DNA of 64,000 nucleotides from Onchocerca volvulus (taxonomy: Eukaryota; Nematoda; Chromadorea; Rhabditida; Onchocercidae): the NCBI GenBank assembly GCA_000499405.2, contig HG738139.1, forward strand, positions 7,464,616-7,528,615, in the 5' to 3' direction. Numbering within the stretch: the first letter of the stretch is position 1; every line of letters begins with the position of its first letter. The notes below the pieces were generated by a model. That model saw only the letters and a list, made by a program, of their open reading frames with translations. It searched no databases and was not told the DNA's origin. Shown piece after piece: positions 39,901 through 51,812 of this stretch. The translations under genes were made by a program, and so were the position numbers.

Positions 39901-42900
39901 ACGGACTCACTATTCTGCAAAGAATGAATAGATCAATAAAGCTGTAAATTTGTTTAATCATTTCAACTAACAAAATGCTTAAATAATAAGATTAAAATGA
40001 ATGTTGCTGCCCGTGAATTGTCCATAGCGCAGTTTCCTTCAATAACTGAACAGAGGATGACACACCTTCATTTGTTTGTTTTTCAAAAGTCATTTTGTTA
40101 GCTTATAAAAAATATTATACTTTGCAAACAAAATTATGCTTTAATCCCATTACTTACAAAACTTATTTTCCATTAAACAAAACTACCCTCTCAAATTATA
40201 TTACCTATAAAACTAAATAAAATAGAACTCACGGCTTGTTTATCATGAATGACTGCAACAGCTTTCATAGTTGAGGTAGGTACATAGCACAACGAATTAG
40301 AATTTTCGAATGCACTGGATGTGGATACAGTACTAACTGTCGCAGGGAAATTTGTAGAATTTTCTGGAACAGGAGGCAGTGATAAAGATTCAGTCAAAAA
40401 ACTCATATCTTCTGCTGTTAATACTGCATCAGCTGTGTCACACATTTCGGGCCTCGAACTTGTCTTATTTTGCGCGACTATGTAACCTTCCGTTGAGCTC
40501 ATTGATGTCCGTCTGCTTGATATACTAGGAGACAACGGCCCAAAGAGATTATCCATGTAATCATCCGAACCGTGTTGCTTCGATAACTAAAAATTCTTCT
40601 CTTAGAGAGAAAAAACGAAAAACGCAGCCCTTCATTTGAATAAGTAAGAGATTCCATTACTGCGCATAAAAAACTAAATTAAAAGATTCCAGCTTTAAAT
40701 ACATAAGAAAATTTTACCTCAGAAATCCCAGTATCCAAAAATGTTGGCCTGCTTAAATATGGAAGCAGAGGATCCAAATGCATAAAACTAAGCCATGTGG
40801 AAAGCCGCTCATTACTTTCACATATTTTTTTATCTTCACTGCTTCGATCCATAGCCTGAAATCATTCATATATTAGCATGCAATATTACTGTTTTATGTT
40901 ATCAGAATTGAATTCTTACTTATGCCCTTTAAATTTGACATGATTGTGTTTCAAACTTCTCGAAACAATTCTATAAATTTAATTCGCAATGTAGAATTCT
41001 AATTAAAAAAAAAAAAAGAAAGAAAGAAAAACAGAAAACTAAAAAGGACTATGGCAAATCTAAATTGAAACTGACCGTATCTGATGCATTTTTGCTATCT
41101 TTTTCCTTTATAGATTTCGAGTACGTGATATCTCTGAGAATATTCTTCTGCAATCCATCTTCAGCTTGCTGTATATCTCTTTCAATCAACTCTTTTTTTT
41201 CCTAAAAGCCACTTTCAAGATCAAAGAATCTGATTTTTTAAGGATCAGAAATCATAAATGTGAATGAATTTGAGAAACTGATTGAAGAAAAAAATGGACG
41301 AAATAACAGATCACATAGTGTTACACCTTTGTCAGTGAAGGAACTGAAATGCTCGAAGTACATATGTTGATATCATCGCCAAGCATAACTGAAATAATTG
41401 ATTGATGCTGATTAACTAAGACAAAGGAATTTTGCTACAGAAAAAAAACTTTCAAAATGTCCAAATCAAAAAAATAAAACCTGGCAAAAAAATAAACTTA
41501 GTGAACTTAAATCCATTGGCAATCTGATGAAATTATTTTATGCTAGTGAATATAAATTTGATCAATATTTCATAAAATTATCCAAAAATATTTCAGTTGA
41601 AATGAATGCAAATAACATAAAGAAGTGCCCAATAATTTTCACCAGATTTTCTGAAATCACCTTTTTCTTCTTCCATATCTGCATATAATGTTTCGTTTTT
41701 TTGCTTTTCAATTAACTCCAATTGTCTTTCACATAATGTTTTCGTCTTTTTCATATGTACATTTCTAAAACATCACACCATACATAAATTTCGATGAAAA
41801 TAGATGACACAGTGGTTTCCCACAGAAAAGCCTCATATTTCATGAAATCATTTATTGGATGGCATACTAATCCTAGGAAACAATCATTTGCTATTCCACA
41901 TTAATATGATGAAATCTAAATCAATAAAGTAAAAATCTTGATGGATAGTTTTCATTCTCCAATTGAAGTAAGTGATATGCTAAAATATAAATTGAAAGTT
42001 TAAACATAGATTATTTGTAACAATATTCTTTAACTATGAATCAAAGAATTGCAAGAATTTAGGAATAACTATAAAATAGTGACATCATCATATATCTAAA
42101 TCTTGTGTGCAATAAATTTTGCTTTTTGTTCCCAACTTTTTCAATTATCAGTAAAAATTTATTTTTGAAATGGCTTTTGAATATAGAATAAGCTTTATAT
42201 TCGCAAGATTAATAAATAGTGAAATCAAAACTGGAAAAAACTTTACTATTATTCATTTTGTAACTAGTGAAGCGATATGATTACAAAGAATATACTTACA
42301 AATTGGACTGAGCACTTGGAATAGGAACATGAAGAGTTTCTACACTTTCCAACTGTTTCTTCAAAAAATTTCCTGAAAAAAATTTTCTGCATTAACTTTA
42401 AATCTATAAAATCAATTATCTGGTCTTATCTCCATGAAATATAACTATAATTTCCGGTTTTCAGAATACGCAAAAAGTACAATCATCATCGCTTCAAGTA
42501 TACTTTGAATAAAATTATTCAATAAACAAAAGTGTGAAACAGTCCTGAAGAGGCCGAATCAATTAGCAATTATTGTGAATTTATGTTACCAAAGAAAAAT
42601 CAATTATGTTCAGGATAACATAGTATATGTGAGTCTTGTAAAATGGATCTCTGTATAATTTCCAAGCTTAATTTAATATATATAGTGAGTTTGTTTATGA
42701 AAAATTTACATATATGACCTTTTTCAGCAGCTTTCATATTCAATATTTCCTTCATCGAGTTTGTAGAATGATCATCATTTTTTTCAGTATTCTTTATTTT
42801 TTTCTTAGGAGATAGTGGTTTTTTTGGCGACTTTAGACGAGATGGACTATCAATTCTCAGCAGTAAATCTTCTACGCCTTTTGCTAATTCATCTGGAAAA

Positions 42901-45466
42901 GAAACTAATTGAAATAAATGTGAAGATATTTTTAAACATATTGTATCAGAAGCCTGAGCAATTGACAGTGACAAGATATCAAATCTTTCTTAGATTTCAT
43001 CGCATTCAATGAATGCAAACTTTTCTATGGCTTTATATTTTAAATTCTGTGACTTGGTTTTTTGTGACAGTTATATTATGCGTTATCGTCAGTCTCTTCG
43101 GCCTTACAATTTCCACCAAAAAAAAAAAAAAAAAATTTTAACTATTGAAATGTTTCTATTGAGGAAAATCATACCATCTTCACTACTTTCTTCGATTGTT
43201 CCCGTATTTGATTCACTTAAATCCGTCATTCTTCTCGTCTTTCTAAGCAAATATTCACGTAAATCATCCCTATCTTTATACCGAGCAAGACGCTTTTGTA
43301 ATGATTTCGTCATTAAACCGTTATTTTCAACAATTTCACCTGCAAATGAAATGCGTGACAATATTTCTAACCTTTTTTTCTAACTCAGATAATGCGTTCT
43401 CGCAATGCTTCTAAACTATTTTAGGAAGAATTTCTATTAATGCATTCCTAAATAATCAAAACAACGTAAATTTCGATTATAATAGCTCGCAAGAAAGTTA
43501 AAAGATGTCAATGACGAATAACGTGAACAAGAAACCAACTATTATCAAACAGTAAGATATAATGGATGATCAAGTAAATTAGATTATTCTACAGAAAAAA
43601 ATTTTGGAAATTTTATAAAATGCGAGAAATTTTATACATAAGATTTAACTTCCCGTAACATTATGTGAAACAATAATGTATAGAAATCTGAAATGTTTAC
43701 CAAATTCGAGAAGAAGTCGAAGTAATATTGGGCAGTGATATTTGAATGGTTCCAACTTTTCATTAATTGACTGTAGTTGGAAACATTTCTTTTCCAGTTG
43801 TTTCATTGAATCATTTATTTTCTATAAAAAAGAAAAATCTTAAAATAAGTATACAAACTTTTTAGATTGATTTCTATCGGTCTTCCCGTTCAATTGATGT
43901 TTACTTTAAAAATTCACTCAAATTATGCATATATTCTCAATAGAACGTAATCAACAAAGATATATACATTGCAGTGAAAAGTATTAAAGGATTTCATAAA
44001 TTTTCCGAGATTGCTATAATGATACTTCCGACCATTAAATAGAATAAATCTTCAAAATTTTCATGTTTTATTATTCTGAGACAAGAGGATAGCAAAATTC
44101 CTGAGTTCAATTCATGTTAATTTGAAACAAAAAACGCTAAGAAACTGCAGAAATAGGAAAATTCCGAAAGCTTTTCACCACATTTCAATCTTCTGAAATC
44201 ATTAATTAAGAAAAGTTACCGCAGCGGCTTCCACACTTTTCAAATATTTTGCGAGCAGCTCTTGACGTGCTTCTTTTTCAGCCATGAGATTTTCCATAGC
44301 GGCTTTGCAAGTTTCATGATATTTCACTGACTCTTCGATTAGACGCTAAAATTTAATCAAATCTTCTAAATAGAGCAATGCATCGCGTTCTTATTTTGAA
44401 ACACAACATCCAAAAGGTTGTCATCAAAGCAATTATTTTCTGAATTATTTTATTTGGACTAATCTGATTTTGAATTCGTGAAAGATATGCCGCAAACCTC
44501 TAACCTTCAGGAAAAGAAAATATGGATAAATAAAGACCTGATTCCTTCGTGCTGTAGCAACCACTTCATCATACTGTCTTTTTAGACTGTCATGATTGAT
44601 CTGAAATTTATACACCTCTAAACCTAAATTTAAATAATGAAAAATTTGCAAAAATTTTTGAATTTATGAATTGTAAAACGGATTCCAAGAAAAAAAAATT
44701 AAAAGTGTACCCGTAAATTCTCATATTCTGCATACAATGAAGTGTGTTCTGCTTCCAACTTTTCTAACTTTGAACGTCTTTCATCGATATATTTAGCCTG
44801 TTCTTCATTTATTTTGGATACCTGTTCTGTTTTCTAAAAAGGATTACATAAATATTTTAAAAATATTCTGCAAAAGAATGGAAAATTTGTAGAGAAAGTA
44901 AATTCGATGTTATAAAGAATTAATTTCTAATAGCTCCTCATCGTCTCTATATTTTTTATTCTTTTAAAATTTACATACTTTTACCGAAACAAGTGAGAAA
45001 TAATAACTTTCAGCTCTTTCTGAAGATTTTTAAACTGCCCACTTAAGGAAGCTAAAGCTTCCTCAGCAATGACAGTATTCAACCTCATCGCTGCACACTT
45101 CGGACAATCTTCCTGCGATTCTTCCGCGCTGTTTCGATTCTGTAATCCACTAGAACCGGCCTCACTCATACAGCCCTCCGAAAGCTGAAACAATTTTTTC
45201 AGTAATCTGCATAATTTTGAAAATATGCCAGTAGGCTTATCATCTGTGCTTATTTTTATCCATGTTTAATTCAAGAAAAAATTTGCAACATTTGTTACTA
45301 TTTTTAATTTTTTTCCCCAACCAAACAGAAAATGACTCGAAGAGATCAGTAAATCAATTCAGAATCAATTAAATCTAATTAATAAATTAATTTAGATCAA
45401 ATAAATCCAGTATTTCGGAGAAATTACCCCAGAAAAAGTTGAACGAGTTGATGTTGATGAAGTCAT
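33956..45466 (-). CDS. Large coiled-coil nuclear protein, ICE1-like (28 exons)
   Basis: The 28 exons give 1614 residues and all phases close. High-to-low limits: 45466-45428, 45184-45008, 44833-44711, 44600-44538, 44345-44220, 43821-43701, 43339-43175, 42892-42719, 42372-42300, 41764-41661, 41388-41327, 41201-41076, 40855-40718, 40586-40233, 39914-38772, 38627-38573, 38237-38136, 38036-37969, 37817-37707, 37363-37238, 37057-36839, 36628-36420, 36236-36137, 35732-35532, 35174-35001, 34762-34610, 34454-34233, 34072-33956. N-terminus: CPKC motif (~40) leading into coiled coils to ~260. Middle: Ser/Lys-rich, with PSRLKSPKKPLSPKKK (~285), SLSLPPVP (~568) and a 381-codon charged exon. C-terminal ~450 residues: hydrophobic helical text like HEAT repeats. 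This order, the N-terminal CxxC plus coiled coil and the LPP motif resemble ICE1, the scaffold of the little elongation complex for snRNA transcription. The gene is well supported; the ICE1 name is tentative, and a centrosomal or other scaffold remains possible. Confidence 0.85.
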
Positions 45467-45478
45467 TTGTTACATTCT
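45467..45478 (-). promoter_or_regulatory. Trans-splice acceptor and AUGUAA start-stop before the ICE1-like ATG
   Basis: On the minus strand CTTTTCCAG ends at 45477, leaving a 10-nt leader before the ATG at 45466. The leader contains ATG directly followed by TAA (45475-45470), a minimal upstream ORF. Confidence 0.5.
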
Positions 45479-47666
45479 GGAAAAGTTAAATTGCAAATAT
45501 TCGTATATATTAAACTTCCACTGCGTATATATCAAAAATCTGAATTAAAATCAAAGCAAATTTAAAAAAAAATTTATCAAACTAATTTATAAGAAAACGA
45601 TAAAATAATGTAAATATAATTTATTCTTTAAAAGCATTTCAACACTCTACTTGATACAGAATCGACTAGTTTTAATTCATCTTCCTTGATTAGATCGAGT
45701 TTTTCAGAATTCGCAAAATGACCCTATCTATTAAGATTTATTAAAAAACAACGTAGCCTAAAATTAATACATCTAATATTTTATTGCCCAACAATTTTTT
45801 AACCGCAAAGTTTTTAGAAAAAATCTGAGCACTGGAGTACTTTGTTTAATACAGATTGGCAAGGAGCATTTCATTTTTTTATGCTTGCGAAAAAAAAAGT
45901 TGTAAGCATTTTTATGCCTCCTTCTTCAATGGAAAAGAAATGCTACGTTTGCGAAAATGAACTGCTGATAGTACAAGCGAAATAGACCAGCTATTATCTT
46001 TGAAAATGTTGTTACAGAAAACGGCAAAAATCCAATTCCTGTTCCGGTGAATTCATTTGGCACTATCAGTAGGATAGCTTTAGGTTTCATAAACCCTGAC
46101 AACTAAAAAATCTGAGTAAATTTCCAGCATTTTTGCAGTCTCCTGAGCTATCAGAAAACTTCAGACATGTTACAAAAATTTTCCCTTTGTTGAAAGTTCT
46201 ATTATCGATGCGAAGAAGCAAAGCTTTGCGTGAAGAAAGTGCTGACTAAGAAAAGGCAGATTTGGCATTACTACTTATTCGGACATGTTGGCCAAATGAA
46301 CCTACACCACTTATCACTTGGCCGATTGTGGTGGCTTTTTCGCAATTCATTTAATAAAAACTTTAAAGATGGGCTTGGTAATTAAAACTCTTCTAAGAGA
46401 ATGAAAAATATAGGGAACTGGGATAAATCTTATCCACTACAGTCAATAAAAAACATCACTGCCTAAAATATAAATTTCTCGAGAGCCATCACTTTCATTT
46501 AATTCGTAAAATTTTGGTCAACTTCATAATGTCTCAGGAAGAATTGAATGATTCTCATGAATGACTCCTCTACATAATGGAAATTCCACCTGAGATAAAA
46601 TGAAACCAATTCAAGAAAACTACCAACACCGAACCTCAAACTCCGTCCCTATGATTGAACGAGGACAAGCGAAATCCGAAGATTAGAAGCAAAACAAAAC
46701 ATACAAATCTCGCGCAAAATTCGAACACTTATAAGCTGTGCAATTATATAAATGACTTACAGATGCTCATATGAATTGGTTCGGACATTGCGTATTATTC
46801 AGATTCAATGTACGTTAGGTAGAGGAGGGGAAGACGAATGGTTGGAATAAGAAGTTGTCCTGTGCTCTTGCCATGATTTCTTTATCGCATTGGCGATGAG
46901 TTATCTCTTGGGAATGCGATTGCTTCCGAAAAATGTTAACTAAATCACACTCTTAAATTCAACTTAAGAATCCAAATTTTAACTCTCCATGCACAGAATG
47001 AATGATGCAAAACAGTACGCCAGTAACTGTTGACGTTACACATCCCATAAAATGCACGTTAATCGATTGGAAACGATTACCCGATCACGTGGTTTGTGTT
47101 CAGCTTTCAGTGGATATACGATCGATAATCTACATACACATGTAGACTTAAGTACGCTAAAATTGTGGTTAAATTTGTATCTTGCTTCTTCTTCAGGCTT
47201 GATTCCTCACCAAACACTGAACTGCTAGCTACAGTTAATATAAATCATACATATCCTTTGATAGTTCCATTTTGCTCTATTATTGTCTGAGATATGAATA
47301 ACGTGACATATTATTAAGTGAACTTTTAAAGTATGTATGGGAAATAATTAATGGTTTGGAAATTACTGATTGTCATTTGAAACATTTTAACCAAATTTGA
47401 ATTTGGTTTCGAATTTGATCATTTTTTACTTATAATGGAAAGTGGAGCAGTGGCATCGAAATCAGAATGCATTTAAGTCAACTTTTAGTACTCAGTTTTA
47501 GAAAAAAATTAATTTTCATCAGTTACTTACTAATAAATTAAGTTAGGAATGGAAATATCTTTCAAATAATTTGTCAGGCTTCTGCAAATTAATGCAAATT
47601 CAAATCCCAAAGTTTTTTGTTTCCAAAGATTCAGCTTAGTCTTGATGAAATTTATGAGAATTTGAG
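45479..47666. other. Divergent spacer between ICE1-like and PXK genes
   Basis: This 2.2 kb between divergently transcribed genes should contain both promoters and the missing first exon of PXK. A possible ATG at 47456 (MESGAVASKSEC) could start PXK, but no donor joins it cleanly. A coding-like relic at 46128-46350 is described in the findings. Confidence 0.4.
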
Positions 47667-50600
47667 GAATATGTGATAGAAGTGAACAATCAACTGGAAA
47701 TCGGAAAGTCATGGCGTATCCACCGACGTTATGCGGAGTTTCGGTATATCATTTCTGTATAACAGTAATTAATTTGGGGAGAGATTTCTAACTTTTCTCT
47801 TGAAAATGTAGAAGTTCCTTATTTTGCAGTTATTAATAAAGCAATTTTTCAGGAAGTTGAATTCACAGATTGAAAAATTTGGTGCTGATTTAGGATTCCC
47901 TCCGAAAAAGTTCATTGGAAACGCAAAAGAAGTATTCATCAAACAGCGTATGCTGGCGCTGCAGGTTTAGATTCCTATAACATTAAAAATTAAAGGAAAC
48001 TGGATAGAAGGACTGCTACTAGATAATTCAACTAGGTATTTTCTGGAAGAGGTTTAATAATGTCCTAGCGTGACATATTTCTGGATTTGCCAGGCAAATT
48101 AAGATGTTGCTATCTGCTAATCAATTTAAACACGTGCTTCACGCCATTACTAAACAGAGTTGACCTGAACCTGATCAACATGCAGCGTGAATTTCTGTTA
48201 ACTGGTAGAAGCTTACACTATAGTTTCTTTTTTAGCTATAATTGAATTCATTTTGTTAGTCCAACTTTTCTGAAATCTTTCTTACGGACATGTTATGCAG
48301 AACTGATTGCAGGAATTTTTGGATGCCATCTGCTTACACCCGTTTCTATATGCATGCCCTGTAGTCGTCAATTTCCTCGAAAGCTTCACCGAAACTTACA
48401 CTGGTAAAATTACAGTTTAGCTTAAAAAAGTTTTAACTTAAAGAAGTATTGTGCTCATTTATGCATTTATATTCCTATGAATTTGGACAGCTTAATTAGC
48501 AAGGTTGTGCTTGAACGCAGTTGTGTCAATACATCAGAATTAGATATATTGTTTTCTATTTGTAATGTTTATCCAGAAATGAAAGTTCAAGGAGACTCAA
48601 ATTGAATGACAAAATTTTCTACTTGTACAGGTTTACATGAATGGATACTTTTGTCGTTCCGCGATAAACGGCAGTGGATTATTGAGCAACAAAGAAAACA
48701 TTGTGGTTGGCGACCTGGCAAAATACATTATGAAATTAGATGTGGCTCTTCAAAGTTGATGCTCTCTGGTGTCCGATATGGGCCAGATCGTTTCGGACCA
48801 GTGACAAGTCTTAACAATGCCCTTGAATTCTTGCGTACTTTGCAGTGTCCGCATTTAAATGAGAGTATAACAAGCTGGGCCACTGATGGCGGAATTATAT
48901 ATATTAGACCTATTTTCAAGAAAGGAACAGTGCGTGATCGGCTTTATAAAGTAAGGTCTTCCTCATTTTGTATTGAAATAGTTTTCTGAATTGTTTCAAG
49001 TTTTCAACTTAATTCAAGTTTAATTTCACTAACTTTGCATCTCTTCCATCAAGTACAACCGAACAAATTTTTAAAACAAATCAAAACAATTACCAAAATT
49101 AGCTTTTGAGATTCAAAAAACAACTGTTCGAGATATTTTTATGAAGTTTCCTGACTTTTTTTTGTGATATCCTTAAATAGTTTTGTTTCCAGAGCAGTTG
49201 GAAGGACGATTTCTTTACAAAATATAGAATAGATAGCTCGATTTTCTCATTTGAAATGTATGATATTCGCTTAATTTGTCGGCAGTTACTTGAAACATTG
49301 ACATTACTAAACGCGATTTCTGTGCCGTATCGTATGTTTCGTTTTTCAAATTCTATATAGAAATGATAAATATATAGTGCTTCTTTGTTACCTGTTCTTA
49401 TCTCTTCTGTTTCGTTTGATATTTAATGATCCATTTGCATTTTCATTAATTTTTAAGAAATGCTTGAAAAACAATATCATTCACATTTGCGAAAAATATA
49501 TTACAGATTGAAGTGCTGTTTCATTTCATATTTCACTTCCCTTTGATGTGCATACCAAGCACCACAGAATTCTGCACTAAATTGACGAACATCGCAAAAG
49601 TGAATTCACTTTAAAATGAGCCCATAAAACTGAAACAAGTTCATGTATTTCTACAATTAAAATTTCTCGTTTTAGTCGATGCTCATGCAGGGAATGTTGT
49701 CATTACAGAATGCGGCTGCGAGCTAATTGATTTGGATCAAGGTAAAGAATACAATTTTTCTGAACTTATTCGTTATTTCTAAATCTCCAAATTTTTGCAG
49801 TTCTAACTGGACAACCAAGTTTTCGACGTCCTTCAATGTTATATTTTCAAACTATTAATGTGAGTTTCCCAAAATCGTTTTACAAAAATTTCAGAAGAAA
49901 AAATTGAATTTTGACCACTGAATTTCAATCAATCCATATTTAGAAAAATTTGTGTCCAAAGTCTCATCTTCTTTTTTCAAGAGTCAGATTTTAAATTCCA
50001 ATTTCGTTTTTTTTTTCCTCTTTCGCTGTAACCATTTGCATTCTCTATCGTCGGTAGTGCAATTTCGGAACTTCAGTTTGCGGAAAAGAACATAACTCAT
50101 GAAATTAGATTATGTAACTAATGTTAGCTTTTATAAGAAAAAATTATCAAGATTTTTGTAGACTCTCGAAGATATGTTTGTGTTTATATTTGGCGAATTC
50201 TTATTCGAATTACTTACGGGTTTTTTTACATTTCCTGTGCATTCAGCAAATGAGGCAATTGCCATTGTACCACTTATGTTCCGTAAGTTCCTATTTATAT
50301 AGATTAATACCGAGTTTAAAAAGTAAACCGAAACCCTGATCTTAAACACCAATCGTTTTATATTTTTGGGGAAACTGAATATTTTCTATATTGAATTTTT
50401 AAAAGACATTAATTTCAAAAGATAAATTTCCGCAAGTTTAACATATCTATTTTAAAATGAGTAATTCAGTAATATAGAAGAAATTACACGAAGAAAATAT
50501 TCACATATTCATAAAAATATTTTTGCAGAGCCATTATTAAAATCAATATTTTTACCAGAAGTTCGCTCTTTACCACGATTGCAAGACTTAATCAATTCAA

Positions 50601-51389
50601 GGTAAGCAATTATCAATTTTTTGGGACTTAATCTTAAATCTTGAAAATTCTTCGTTTTTGGATGCTTAATTTTGCATCACATTAACATTTCGAGTTCTGT
50701 TTCAGTTTATTTGTTGATGTTTCAATAGCAAAAATGAAACAAAGAGAGATTCGGATACCGGGTGATATAAAAGAAGTTTTCGATGGCCTTTGCAATAATA
50801 TGCTAGAGAGATATAAAAGGGATCGCCGCCAGGTAATGTTTGTATCTAATACTTGAAAGAAATATTGCAATTATTCATCTTTACTATTAAAATTAGGTTA
50901 TAAGGTTTCAGTTTTTTTCATTACAAATCATAAAGCACTGACTGATAGATGTGGTATTATTTGTAGCAGAAATAAGAATTGATTTTAATTCCTTGATTTA
51001 GGAAAAAATGCATGCTTATTCGAATTGCTTAAATTCAGGATTTTGAGCCCTTAACCATTTTTAAACAGCTGAATTTTGAACCAGTTGAAATTATAAAGAG
51101 TTGTGCTCCATTTCTGTTTCACATGTCCGTATCAAAAGAATGGTACGAGCTGTTCTGTAAAATTGTATATATTAGTATTATTTGGTACAATTTATTCATT
51201 TTATAGTTTAATAATATCAAGAAACAACGAAAATTTGAACAACTCCTCAACTCCGAAGCAGAAAAATTGCGGCGAAAGGAAATAATCAAAGTATGTCATT
51301 CTTTATTGTAAAGTTATTGGATATTAAATTCACATTTAAAAAATGTTTTTTTTTTTTCTTAGATCTGCTCGAAAATTGAACAGTTTTAA
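47667..51389 (+). CDS. PXK: PX-domain pseudokinase, PXK/MONaKA family (5' end open)
   Basis: PXK binds phosphoinositides through a PX domain and modulates endocytic trafficking and, in mammals, Na,K-ATPase. Exons 47667-47743, 47853-47964, 48313-48403, 48631-48950, 49193-49331, 49676-49741, 49801-49859, 50162-50282, 50529-50601, 50706-50832, 51207-51290, 51363-51389 close in phase and give 431 residues. PX part: EYVIEV, SWRIHRRYAEF, FPPKKFIGN. Kinase-like part: YGPDRFG, then LEFLRTLQCPHL, FKKGTVRDRLY, RQLLETL, the catalytic-loop equivalent PYLDAHAGNVVI, LIDLDQ in place of DFG, GQPSFRRPSM, and a C-lobe with FGEFLFELLTG. No glycine-rich loop is seen. It ends in a Lys/Glu-rich helix. The first exon acceptor (TTTGAG) is weak and the start codon is not resolved. 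Confidence 0.9.
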
Positions 51390-51812
51390 AATCATAAGCA
51401 TGAAAATTAACTGAAATTAAGGAACAACTGAAATTACGAACTGTCGGAGAAGAAAACTGCTAAGGAAAAAATGAGCAAACAATTTCATTGCGTTCCTTCC
51501 TGTTTTAAATCCTGCAATAAAAAAAGAATGAATGTTGATAATGTTTTTACTTCTGCTATTCAAAATAATCTATTTCATCTGTATTTGTACCTGTATTTTT
51601 ATTGATCTGAATGGATATAAAAAGCTACTTCCTTAGTGTCATATCAGTATATTCTGATTTTTTTATAAAAAATCTGTCGGAAATCTAAAGAAGTACAAAG
51701 ATAGAACTGGAAAATATATCATTAAAATTTTGATGAAAACTATTCAGTATTTGAATAATTGGTCTAAATCTGATATAATATCTAGAGAACAAATTATTTG
51801 TTTTATCTCGAA
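51390..51812. other. Convergent 3' spacer of PXK and DRG1
   Basis: The two genes point toward each other. An AATAAA at 51516-51521, 127 nt after the PXK stop, is the likely PXK poly(A) signal. No gene is seen in the spacer. Confidence 0.5.
51516..51521 (+). terminator. Poly(A) signal candidate for PXK
   Basis: A consensus AATAAA lies 127 nt downstream of the PXK stop codon, in the convergent spacer. Confidence 0.45.
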
